A stretch of 64,000 nucleotides of DNA. Source: Intestinicryptomonas porci (lineage in GTDB: Bacteria > Verrucomicrobiota > Verrucomicrobiia > Opitutales > Intestinicryptomonadaceae). How positions within the stretch are numbered: the stretch's first letter is position 1; each line of letters starts with the position of its first letter. The DNA is taken from contig NZ_JALBUT010000002.1 in the NCBI RefSeq assembly GCF_033971905.1, positions 124,001 through 188,000 on the forward strand, written 5' to 3'. The position numbers and the translations under genes were made by a program. Positions 8,496-16,444 of this stretch are shown piece by piece. The notes under the pieces are model-generated. The model ran no database searches, had not been told where the DNA came from, and saw only the letters and a program-made list of their open reading frames with translations.

Positions 8496-8723
8496 ATGTT
8501 AAAAAAATTTTTACAGGCTTCGGCACTTGTTTTAATGCTTCACGTTTTGGTTTCCGCACCGCTCAATGGAGAAGGCTCCATGGGCGTCGGCTTGGAAAAT
8601 TCTTGCCATTCGGAAGGAAGCGCGTTTGGGTGCTTTGCCAGAAACAATTTTGCCTTTCTTGTTTGGAACGGCGTTTTTTTTGCCGCCATTTTGGGGGCGG
8701 CGGCTTTTGGAAAAAGGAAATAG
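8496..8723 (+). CDS. Small unrecognised membrane protein, first gene of the exporter operon
   Basis: 75 residues, not recognised. A hydrophobic N-terminal helix (about residues 4-20) could be a signal peptide or anchor. A short Gly/Ser-rich stretch with two cysteines follows, then a second hydrophobic helix near the C-terminus ending FGKRK. ATG 8496 is preferred over ATG 8472 because AAAGGAA lies 7-12 nt upstream of it. The stop is 3 nt before the ThrE-type gene, so all three genes are almost certainly cotranscribed. It could be an accessory subunit of the exporter. The C-terminal helix followed by basic residues resembles sorting signals, but no PEP or LPXTG motif is present. Confidence 0.65.
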   Translation: MLKKFLQASALVLMLHVLVSAPLNGEGSMGVGLENSCHSEGSAFGCFARNNFAFLVWNGVFFAAILGAAAFGKRK

Positions 8724-8726
8724 GCT

Positions 8727-9485
8727 ATGGCGCGCGAAAGGGAAGAGGCTTTGTGCATAATTATGGATTTTGCGTCCGAGCTTATGCGTTGCGGCTCGCA
8801 AACTGCCAGAATTTTTCGGAATATCGAAAGGATTTCTTTTGCATGGGGCTATGCGCCGCAGATAATAATTTTGCCGAAAACCATAATAATGACGCTTGCC
8901 GACAGTTCCGGCAATTCTTCGACGGCGGTGAAAAAAGTCGCTTCGGGTGCTCTTAATTTTCGGGAGATGTCCGAGCTTAGAAAGCTGTCGTGGCGCATAA
9001 GCGAAGGCTCTGTTTCGATGGCGGAATGCAAGGCAGAAATGGCGCGCATTCGCAGGCTTTCGAGAATTTCGGGAAATAGGCTTCTCATTGCCGTGTCGGC
9101 GGGCAATGCTGCCTTTTGCGGGCTTTTTGGCGGCGGGCTTTCGATGTTTGCGGTTTTTTTTGCAACGCTTTTGGCGTTCAAGGCGCGGTCGTTTTTGGCG
9201 TCAAAAAAGACGCCTGTTCCACTATGCTTCTTTGTTGCCGCGTTTGTCGCTTCGGGGGCATCGGCAAGCATCGTGAATTTATTTCATTTAGGCGGCACCA
9301 TCTCCGTATATACGGGGGTTCTTTTTCTTGTTCCGGGAATACCGCTTTTAAACTCTGCAGTCGATATTTTGGACGGGCATATTTTGGCAGGGCTTTCGAG
9401 GTTTGGAAATGCAATGACGCTCGTATTTGCCACCGTGTGCGGGCTTGCCTCCGCGCTCGCGGTTTTCGGGGGTGAATTTTTATGA
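8727..9485 (+). CDS. ThrE-family exporter, large subunit (DUF1212-type)
   Basis: 252 residues matching the N-terminal half of ThrE threonine/serine exporters: a soluble N-terminal segment (about 1-110, with LPKTIIMTLAD) followed by about five membrane helices, including LVPGIPLLNSAVDILDGH, which is the conserved loop of this family. ThrE proteins export threonine and serine from the cytoplasm. Here, as in many bacteria, the protein is split into two genes. It overlaps the second half by 4 nt (ATGA). A LysR regulator is divergent. Substrate preference is inferred from family. Confidence 0.85.
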   Translation: MAREREEALCIIMDFASELMRCGSQTARIFRNIERISFAWGYAPQIIILPKTIIMTLADSSGNSSTAVKKVASGALNFREMSELRKLSWRISEGSVSMAECKAEMARIRRLSRISGNRLLIAVSAGNAAFCGLFGGGLSMFAVFFATLLAFKARSFLASKKTPVPLCFFVAAFVASGASASIVNLFHLGGTISVYTGVLFLVPGIPLLNSAVDILDGHILAGLSRFGNAMTLVFATVCGLASALAVFGGEFL

Positions 9486-9994
9486 TTTTTAAAATATTGG
9501 CTGACGGATTTCTTGCGGCGGTTGCCTGCATCGGTTTTGGAGCAGTTTCCAACCCCCCGCGGCACGCCCTTTTTATAAGCGGGATTTTTGCTGCGTTCGG
9601 GCATGCTTTCAGGTTTTCGCTTATGCAATTTAACTGCGACATTGTTTCCGCGACCTTGTTTGGGGCGTTTTTGATAGGAGTAATGTCGCTTGCCGCCGCA
9701 AAAATATTGAATTGCGCGGCGGAAGTGTTTTCTTTTCCCGCTCTTCTTCCGATGGTTCCGGGGCTTATCGGCTATAAGGCGCTTCTTGCAATCGAAAAAT
9801 TTTTGCGAGAATCAGACGGGGCGATGTCGCAAATTTACATGGACGAATTTCTCGAAAACTGCATAAGGGCGAGTTCGATTTTGATTGCGATAGTTTTGGG
9901 CGCGTGCTTGTCCGTTTTTGTGGACTCGTTTTTTGTGGGCGCAGGGCGTTGCGGCGAAAGCCAAGGCTTACGCGCTCAAAATCGCAAGCGTTGA
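9482..9994 (+). CDS. ThrE-family exporter, small subunit (DUF3815/ThrE_2-type)
   Basis: 170 residues with about five membrane helices and the family motif LPMVPGLIGYKAL near residues 87-99. Pairs with the preceding gene to make a complete exporter, as shown by the 4-nt overlap. The last 27 nt overlap the 3' end of rsmE on the other strand. The basic tail RAQNRKR lies in that overlap and may be poorly conserved. Confidence 0.82.
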   Translation: MIFKILADGFLAAVACIGFGAVSNPPRHALFISGIFAAFGHAFRFSLMQFNCDIVSATLFGAFLIGVMSLAAAKILNCAAEVFSFPALLPMVPGLIGYKALLAIEKFLRESDGAMSQIYMDEFLENCIRASSILIAIVLGACLSVFVDSFFVGAGRCGESQGLRAQNRKR

Positions 9995-10669
9995 AATGAC
10001 GGCGGAATCGGTGCGGAGCACTCGCTTGCCAAGTGATGCGAGAATATAGCCGTTTTCCCTCAAAAGCGTGCGGTCGTCGTTTGAAAATCCGCGCTCCCCG
10101 CCGAAAACAACTGCGGCTTTTTTGTCTTTCAGGCGTATTTCGGAAAGATTTTTCGTGCTTTCGTAGATGTCGGGAGCGATTTTTATGTCGCAGTTTGACG
10201 ATAGCTCCAAGGCTTCTTGCAGGCTTTCGGAAAGATGAAATTCGGGTATCAGACTTGAACATGCCTGTTCTGCCCCCTTTATGAGCTGTTCTTCGACTTC
10301 GTCGGGAGAGTAAAGCGAGGCTTTGAGATAGCCGCTTTCGCCCTTTTGAGCAGGGTAGAAAATCAGCTTTTCAATTCCGAAGCACGACGCCTCGAACATT
10401 ATGCGCTTGGCGATTTGCGGACGCGTGAACGCCGAGCAGAGCGTGATTTTTACGCGCTTGGGGTTTTCGAGCGGCGTTATGTCGCCTGAAAATTCGTAGC
10501 CGGATTCCGTTTCAAAAATCCTTGTCTTGTAAAGATTTTGATTTTTTATGCCCGCGAAAATTTCGTCTCCTGTTTTTAGATTTAAGACGTTTTTTATGTG
10601 ATGCGCCTTGGGGCTTGAAAAAGGCAGGAACTTGCTCTCGTTTAGGTCTTTAAAAATTAGGGCGTTCAT
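9968..10669 (-). CDS. rsmE: 16S rRNA m3U1498 methyltransferase
   Basis: Methylates N3 of U1498 in helix 44 of 16S rRNA using SAM. 233 residues from ATG 10669, which matches family length and begins with the usual MNALIF-type start; an open frame continues upstream but would add 84 unrelated residues. The C-terminal SPOUT knot is clear: VVFGGERGFSNDD (family form is GPEGG, so Gly-Glu-Arg is a variant) and LGKRVLRTDSAVISTLAIL. The N-terminal PUA-like domain covers about 1-70. Convergent with and overlapping the exporter gene by 27 nt. Only 49 nt separate its start from the divergent ACP-like gene. Confidence 0.92.
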   Translation of the reverse strand: MNALIFKDLNESKFLPFSSPKAHHIKNVLNLKTGDEIFAGIKNQNLYKTRIFETESGYEFSGDITPLENPKRVKITLCSAFTRPQIAKRIMFEASCFGIEKLIFYPAQKGESGYLKASLYSPDEVEEQLIKGAEQACSSLIPEFHLSESLQEALELSSNCDIKIAPDIYESTKNLSEIRLKDKKAAVVFGGERGFSNDDRTLLRENGYILASLGKRVLRTDSAVISTLAILSA

Positions 10670-10718
10670 TGAATAAAATATGTTGAAATCAAAAAAAAAA
10701 TATGCAATTCTTTTAAAT

Positions 10719-11081
10719 ATGGAAAATACAAATTTCACTCCGGAAGACGAAGCAATGTTGAGAGACTCCCTCAAACGCTGTTCCCCAGAAACGATAGAAG
10801 CTGCCGTAGAATTTCGCAAAACAGGCGACGTATCCAAGGTCAACACCGTCATATTGGGCATTATCGCAAGGTACGCGGAGCCTGAAAAGCGTCCGCTTTT
10901 GGACAATCCCTCCGACGACATGGTTTTGGCTCAAGACTTGAATTTGGATTCACTTACAATGGTTGAAATCGTTTTGGCTGTCGAAGACGCGACAGGCATT
11001 TCAATTTCAAACGAAGACGTCCAAACTTTGCGCACCATTGGCGACGTCAAGAATTATATTGCCAAAAAAGCTTCTGCATAG
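10719..11081 (+). CDS. Acyl carrier protein-like protein with N-terminal extension
   Basis: 120 residues. The C-terminal ~65 residues are an ACP fold with the phosphopantetheine site LDSL (Ser78), followed by MVEIVLAVED and the helix-4 region. The first ~55 residues are an extra helical segment absent from standard AcpP (77-80 residues). It probably carries an acyl or other thioester for an enzyme not in this window, as no ketosynthase or acyltransferase lies adjacent. ATG 10719 is chosen over in-frame ATGs at 10680 and 10701, which would crowd the divergent rsmE start; no clear ribosome-binding site decides it. Confidence 0.8.
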   Translation: MENTNFTPEDEAMLRDSLKRCSPETIEAAVEFRKTGDVSKVNTVILGIIARYAEPEKRPLLDNPSDDMVLAQDLNLDSLTMVEIVLAVEDATGISISNEDVQTLRTIGDVKNYIAKKASA

Positions 11082-11088
11082 GGGATTG

Positions 11089-11116
11089 TACGGATTTCTG
11101 AAATCTGTATTTTTTA
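11089..11116 (+). terminator. Terminator after the ACP-like gene
   Basis: TACGGATTT/AAATCTGTA hairpin (one G-U pair, CTG loop) followed by seven T. It separates the ACP-like gene from the ABC-transporter run. Confidence 0.75.
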
Positions 11117-11216
11117 CAAAACCTTTATTTGTTTCTTTTTGAAGGGGGAGGCGAATGCTTTTCGGTTGTGAAAATCGGGGAGCTTCCGCCTCTTTGCAAT
11201 TATTTTTTATTTGGAT

Positions 11217-12239
11217 ATGCAGGAAGTTGCTCAAAATGTCGAATATTCCATTGTCGCGGAAGGGCTTTGCAAAAGTTACGGCGCGATGAAGGCCATTGAC
11301 AATGTGTCGTTTAAAATAGCCAAAGGCGAAATTTTGGGCTTTTTGGGTCCCAACGGCGCGGGCAAAAGCACGACAATGCGCATCCTTTCGGGGCTTATGC
11401 CCGCCACGAGTGGCAGGGCTTATGTCTGCGGCGTGAGCGTTGCCAATTTCCCCAAGCTCGCCCAGACGCACATAGGCTACATGCCTGAAAACAATCCGCT
11501 TCCCGAAGACGTGAGGGTCGCGGAATATTTGAAATTTCGCGCGGCGATAAAGGGTTTGAAGGGCGGAGAAATCCGCAGGGAAGTTGACGAAGTCATGGAA
11601 GTCTGCCAGCTACAGCGCAAGGCTTCGCGCAAGATTATCGGCAATTTGTCAAAGGGCTTCAAGCAGCGTGTAGGCATTGCTGACGCGCTTTTGGGGCACC
11701 CCGAAGTCATTATAATGGACGAGCCTACAATCGGGCTTGACCCCCACCAAATTATTGCGATAAGGGAACTTATAGATTCCCTGCGCGGCAGGATGTCGGT
11801 AGTGATAAGCAGCCATATCCTTCCCGAAATCGAGCTTGTATGCGACAGGGTGATGATTATCAACCAGGGCATGGTTGTGGCAAGCGGAACTCCGGAGAAT
11901 TTGCGCAATGAATTTTTGCCTGTTGACACATACAAAGTTTCGGCAAGCGCGACTTTTGAAGAGATGAAAGCCGCGCTCGAGCCTTTGGGTTTCGGCTTTA
12001 AAATCGAAACCGTTGCCCCGAAAAATTCCGAAGGATTTGCGACTTACGCCTTGAAAACTAAAAAGCGCGAGCCTTTGGGCGATATTTTAATAAAAGAGCT
12101 GTCGCAGAAAATGAAATTGCGCGAACTGTATTTGGCAAGACCGACATTGGAAGACATCTTTATGGCGGCAACGAGGCGTTCTTGGGAAGAGAAGCGCGAA
12201 GGCATTTTCGGCTCAAAAAATCAGGAGATGGCTAAGTGA
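11217..12239 (+). CDS. ABC transporter ATPase, GldA-like
   Basis: 341 residues. Walker A GPNGAGKST (44-52), a signature-type LSKGFKQR (near 143-150), Walker B with MDEPTIGLDP, and the H-loop ISSH. A C-terminal ~100-residue extension is typical of ATPases serving ABC-2 permeases. Followed with a 4-nt overlap (GTGA) by a permease and then a GldG-like protein. The order matches gliding-type (GldA-GldF-GldG) transporters, which are also found in non-gliding bacteria where the exported substrate is unknown. ATG 11217 is preferred to TTG 11211. Confidence 0.9.
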   Translation: MQEVAQNVEYSIVAEGLCKSYGAMKAIDNVSFKIAKGEILGFLGPNGAGKSTTMRILSGLMPATSGRAYVCGVSVANFPKLAQTHIGYMPENNPLPEDVRVAEYLKFRAAIKGLKGGEIRREVDEVMEVCQLQRKASRKIIGNLSKGFKQRVGIADALLGHPEVIIMDEPTIGLDPHQIIAIRELIDSLRGRMSVVISSHILPEIELVCDRVMIINQGMVVASGTPENLRNEFLPVDTYKVSASATFEEMKAALEPLGFGFKIETVAPKNSEGFATYALKTKKREPLGDILIKELSQKMKLRELYLARPTLEDIFMAATRRSWEEKREGIFGSKNQEMAK

Positions 12240-13003
12240 GAAAATTTTGGGCATTGTTAAAATATCAAATAAAGGTGCTTTTTATATCGCCTTCAACGTA
12301 TGCGGCGGCACTTCTTTTTGTGTGCCTCATGGGCGGAATTTACATTTTGAGCCTGTGGGACGTCAGCGCGACGGAGGGCGGCAAAACGCCGATAGAGCTG
12401 TTTTTATCGCTGTTTTGGCTTCCGGTGCTTTTCATGGTGCCGATGCTTACCATGCGCAGTTTGGCGGAAGAGCGCAGAATGGGGACTTTGCAGGCGATGA
12501 TGACTGCGCCCGTCTCTTCGTTTGAAATAGTGCTTTCAAAATTTTTGGCGTGTTATTTGTTATACGTCTTTTTCTGGGCTCTAACTTTGTTTTTCCCGAT
12601 AATTACAGTGATGTCTTTGCCGCAGGCGGTTGCGGACGGCAGGATTTTTTCGGTGTCGAAAATCGCCACGGGCTATTCTTTCATTTTTGTGAGCGGGGCG
12701 GCGTATGTCGCGATAGGGATTTTCGCAAGCTCCCTTACTCGGAGCACATTGGTTGCGGGTATGCTGAGTTTTTGTATATTGTTCATTGCGATTGTGGGAA
12801 GCGCGCTTGCCGTCAACATAAGCCCTTCCGACACTGCTTGGAGCGTTTGGGCGGAGTCTTTTGCCGACTACGCGCAGTCTTTCAAGCATCTCGAAGATTT
12901 TTCCAATTCTCTTTTGGACACGCGCCCGTTCTTTTTATATTTGAGCGCGGCGGCGGCGTTTATCGGAGCCACGTCGCTCATTACCGAATACAGGAGTTCA
13001 TAG
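12236..13003 (+). CDS. ABC-2 type permease, GldF-like
   Basis: 255 residues, GTG start overlapping the ATPase stop. About six membrane helices, with the ABC-2 pattern EERRMGTLQAMMTAPVSSFEIVLSKFLA near residues 78-105. Forms the membrane channel for the preceding ATPase. Only 3 nt lie between its stop and the next gene, which has a ribosome-binding GGAG inside the permease end. Substrate unknown. Confidence 0.88.
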   Translation: MRKFWALLKYQIKVLFISPSTYAAALLFVCLMGGIYILSLWDVSATEGGKTPIELFLSLFWLPVLFMVPMLTMRSLAEERRMGTLQAMMTAPVSSFEIVLSKFLACYLLYVFFWALTLFFPIITVMSLPQAVADGRIFSVSKIATGYSFIFVSGAAYVAIGIFASSLTRSTLVAGMLSFCILFIAIVGSALAVNISPSDTAWSVWAESFADYAQSFKHLEDFSNSLLDTRPFFLYLSAAAAFIGATSLITEYRSS

Positions 13004-13006
13004 CAT

Positions 13007-14509
13007 ATGCGCAGGTCTAAGAAATTTGAGAATTTTAGGGTTGTCGGCACTTTTCGCGCCATCAATTTGTTCTTGCAAATATTTTTGGCGGCAACGCTTT
13101 TCATCGGGCTTAATTTGATTGCGAGCAGGCATTACATAAAGTACGACTTTTCCAAAAACAGGGCAAATTCGCTTTCTCCCGAAAGCGTTGCGTACTTGAA
13201 AACCTTAAAAAAGCCCGTTGAGATTTATCTTACAATGAGGGTCGATTCAAATTCGGGGCATGCGGCAAATGCGGAGTCGAAAGCTATTTTAAAGGAAATT
13301 ACGCGGCTTTTGGAGCTTTACGCCTACTCTTCGTCGGTCGGCGGGGAGAGAAAGGTGAAATTTGCCGCGGTTGACCCGATAGTAAATCGCAAGCGTGGTG
13401 ACGAGCTTGCCCTGCGTTTCGGAAGAGACATTGAAAACTGCATAATAATTTCGTGTGAAGATAAAAACAAAAAACTCGTGCTTTCCGACTTGTACGACAT
13501 CGAAGACGGAAAGCGAAAAAATTTCAAGGGCGAGCAGGCAGTAAGTTCTGCTATTTTGTCTGTTTCCTCCGACAAGGAAAACAAAATCTACTTCGTAAAG
13601 GGGCACGGTGAACTGAGCTATAAAAGCTTGAAGCCAAACACGGGGCTTAGCGAGTTTGCAAACGCTCTTTCCCTTTCAGGCTACAAGCTTGACGAGGTCG
13701 ATTTGAATGTTTCAAAGAAAATTCCCGAAGACGCAGACATGCTTGTCATCGCCGCTCCGCAGACTTCTTTTTTGCCGAGGGAGCTGGATTTGGTGCGCAA
13801 GTATTTGTCAAAGAATAACGGCAGGGTTGTAATGTTTTTGGGAATGGGGCCCATTATCGGGCTTGACGACATTCTGTTTGAATGGGGATTGCGCTCTGAC
13901 GACATGATGATTGTGGATTCTGCCGAATACGAATCTTCCACGGGTGAAATAATCGCAAGGGTGTTTCCCTCCAAGCCGCACCCCGTCGTAAAATATCTTG
14001 TCGATTTGGGTTTGCCCGTGCAGTTCGGCTCGGCGCGCCCCGTAAGGGAAGACTTGGGCGCGGCTGTTGACGGTAATTTAAGCTTGTTTCCGCTTATCGG
14101 CTCAAACCATACGAGCTGGGCGGACAAGTCGTATAAGCGCGGCGGCAAGCTTGTTTACGACGACGCGGCGGATTTAAAAGGCCCTCTGCCTTTGGCGATG
14201 ATTGCCACCCGCAAGGGCGGCTCCGACTTGGGCTTGGACATCGGCGGCGGCAGGCTTGCCGTTTTCGGAGACGAGAATTTCATAACAAACGCCCGCTTTA
14301 ACGCTCTCGGAAATTCCAAGCTTGCGATGAATACGATAAATTGGCTTTTCGATGAAAACCATTCGCTAAACATCGCCCCCAGAAAAGTTGACAGGTATTC
14401 CCTTGTCATAAGCAGGGGAGAGCTGAAAAGCCTTGGGCTTAAATTTTTGATTTTGCCCGCCGCCATTTTGCTTGCGGGGTTTTTAACATATCTTTTGAGG
14501 AGGCAGTAG
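13007..14509 (+). CDS. GldG-like ABC transporter accessory protein
   Basis: 500 residues. One N-terminal helix (about 17-38), a large periplasmic domain of the GldG/ABC_transp_aux type with FSKNRANSLSPES near 46-58 and VKGHGELS near 199-206, and one C-terminal helix before RRQ. In gliding Bacteroidetes GldG is needed with GldA/GldF for motility. In other phyla the complex has no known substrate. It lies between the permease and a DUF4340 protein, the usual arrangement in non-gliding bacteria. Confidence 0.85.
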   Translation: MRRSKKFENFRVVGTFRAINLFLQIFLAATLFIGLNLIASRHYIKYDFSKNRANSLSPESVAYLKTLKKPVEIYLTMRVDSNSGHAANAESKAILKEITRLLELYAYSSSVGGERKVKFAAVDPIVNRKRGDELALRFGRDIENCIIISCEDKNKKLVLSDLYDIEDGKRKNFKGEQAVSSAILSVSSDKENKIYFVKGHGELSYKSLKPNTGLSEFANALSLSGYKLDEVDLNVSKKIPEDADMLVIAAPQTSFLPRELDLVRKYLSKNNGRVVMFLGMGPIIGLDDILFEWGLRSDDMMIVDSAEYESSTGEIIARVFPSKPHPVVKYLVDLGLPVQFGSARPVREDLGAAVDGNLSLFPLIGSNHTSWADKSYKRGGKLVYDDAADLKGPLPLAMIATRKGGSDLGLDIGGGRLAVFGDENFITNARFNALGNSKLAMNTINWLFDENHSLNIAPRKVDRYSLVISRGELKSLGLKFLILPAAILLAGFLTYLLRRQ

Positions 14510-14510
14510 C

Positions 14511-16403
14511 ATGCGCTTTAAATTAACGATAATTCTTCTTGCCGCAAACATTCTGATGCTTCTTTCGCTATGGTATTTGGAGCATACTCCGTCGCTTAAC
14601 ATTATCCGCGACGGCGGCGGTTTTGCCGATTTTTCGTATCTTGAAATTACCGGCAAAAATTTGGACAAGCCCAGAATTTTGAAATTTGAAAATAACCGCT
14701 GGCGCATAGTTTCCCCCATTGAATGGTCGGCAAATTTCTACGCTCTAAGCAGAATACGCAACCAGCTTGAATTTTTGGACAAGGAAACGAGCTTTGAGGC
14801 TGACGACCTTAAAAAGCACGGGCAGAGCCTTGCCGACTACGGTCTTGAAGATCCCGTGCTGACTTTCAGGTACGGCGACGGCAAAAACATGCGCGAGCTT
14901 AAAATCGGCAAAAATACTCCCGTGGGCGACAAGGTTTACATGCAGGACGTGTCGAGCGGGCGCATAATAGTCGCCGACAAAACTTTGGCTGAAAATTTGT
15001 CAAACGACATTGACTTGCTCAGAGGGCAGAATGTTTTTGAAATTCCGCGCTTTGAAATATCGTCATTTTCAATACGCCTACCGCTTGGCGACTCCAAAAT
15101 ACCTCTGCGCTCCGATTTGAGAAGGGTGGGATTAGTCAAGGACGGCGACTCGTGGAATTTTGAAACGCCCATTGTCGCCCATGCAGATACGGGGGAAGTC
15201 AACGCATTTTTGGATATGCTTGAAAGCGTGACTGCGCGTTCTTTCGCCCCGCCAAATGCCGTAAACACGGGGCTTGACGTTGCCAATCTCCCGACGTCCA
15301 TAACATTGCAGGGGACAAACCGCAAGCAGACTTTGTTTTTGGGCAGCCTCCTGCCTAACGGAACTTTGCGCTATGCGAGGCTTGATGAAAATCCGACCGT
15401 TTTCATGGTTGACGCCTCTTTATTCAAAAACTTGGGGAAAATCCAGACGGATTTGCGCGACAAGGCGTTTTTGAAATTCGACGAACTCAACTTGGACGAA
15501 ATTGACATTTCTTCCGCCGCTTCTTCCGTAAAACTGAAAAAAATCAAAATTGGAGAATGGGACGCCATCGGCAAAAATTCAAGCGGCGCATTGGAAACCG
15601 TCCCCGCCGATTTTGTCCTTGTAAACTCGATAATCTCAAAATTGAAATCCGTTAGGGCGCGCGAGTTTGTGACCGACGCGCGCGGAGAAGACGCAAAGCG
15701 ATTCGGTTTCGATGCGCCGACTCTCAAAATATCGCTAAGGCAGTCAAATGGCGCGGTGCAAACGCTTGTCGCTGGACTTCCTTTCAACAGCTCCGAAAGC
15801 GAGATGGTATATGTTTCGATGGCAGGAAGCCCCTCTGTTTACGGAATTTCTCCGAATGTTTTGCGCGGGATTCCTTCCGATATTTTAAGTTGCAAATCGA
15901 GGGTTTTAAGCGTTTTGCCGGAAAAGGCGGAAGTCCGAAAAGTCATTCTTTCCGAAGTCGGCGGCAAAGTTTTGTTTGAGATGGCGCAGGATGGAAGCGG
16001 CTGGAAAAATGCTCTTTCCTCTCTTCCCGATGCGGACAGAAGTTCTGCCGTTAAAATTTTGGACGCTGTCAAAAAATTTGTCGTTTTGAAATATTTGGAT
16101 GCTCCTTTCGGGGAAGACGGCGTAAAAATCGGTGGCGGGGGTTTTGCTTGGAAATACCGCCTTTCCGCTGAAATCGCGATGGCGGGAACAGGCGGAAGCA
16201 AGACCGAGCTTAAAAGCTGGCTCTTCTCGGGGCGCGCGGGCGGCAGAACGCAGTACGGCGCAAGTTTTGAGCCGAAATCGGTTTTTGAAATCCCCCAAAA
16301 TTTGATAGACGCCCTTTCATTTTTTATAATCGAAAAAAACGAGCCTGAAATTTTTAAAACTCCCGCCCCTAAGCCTTTGGAGCATCAGGATGTGAAAAAC
16401 TGA
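14511..16403 (+). CDS. DUF4340-domain protein
   Basis: 630 residues. One N-terminal anchor helix (about 5-22) and a long periplasmic region with repeated beta-rich DUF4340 modules. Each module has a pattern such as YGLEDPVLTFRYGDGK ... LKIGKNTPVGDKVYM, and a similar second copy begins near FGFDAPTLKISL. DUF4340 proteins recur next to GldG-like proteins and presumably act with that transporter, perhaps as a periplasmic adaptor; no activity has been shown that I know of. Starts 1 nt after the GldG-like stop. Confidence 0.85.
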   Translation: MRFKLTIILLAANILMLLSLWYLEHTPSLNIIRDGGGFADFSYLEITGKNLDKPRILKFENNRWRIVSPIEWSANFYALSRIRNQLEFLDKETSFEADDLKKHGQSLADYGLEDPVLTFRYGDGKNMRELKIGKNTPVGDKVYMQDVSSGRIIVADKTLAENLSNDIDLLRGQNVFEIPRFEISSFSIRLPLGDSKIPLRSDLRRVGLVKDGDSWNFETPIVAHADTGEVNAFLDMLESVTARSFAPPNAVNTGLDVANLPTSITLQGTNRKQTLFLGSLLPNGTLRYARLDENPTVFMVDASLFKNLGKIQTDLRDKAFLKFDELNLDEIDISSAASSVKLKKIKIGEWDAIGKNSSGALETVPADFVLVNSIISKLKSVRAREFVTDARGEDAKRFGFDAPTLKISLRQSNGAVQTLVAGLPFNSSESEMVYVSMAGSPSVYGISPNVLRGIPSDILSCKSRVLSVLPEKAEVRKVILSEVGGKVLFEMAQDGSGWKNALSSLPDADRSSAVKILDAVKKFVVLKYLDAPFGEDGVKIGGGGFAWKYRLSAEIAMAGTGGSKTELKSWLFSGRAGGRTQYGASFEPKSVFEIPQNLIDALSFFIIEKNEPEIFKTPAPKPLEHQDVKN

Positions 16404-16444
16404 AGCTTCAATGCGCTTGGCTGTTTTTTTTCGCATTTTTAACG

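Noticed and set aside
10670..10718. Longer N-termini for the ACP-like protein (ATG 10680 or 10701) and for rsmE
   Set aside because: They add low-complexity or unrelated residues and would leave almost no room between divergent genes.
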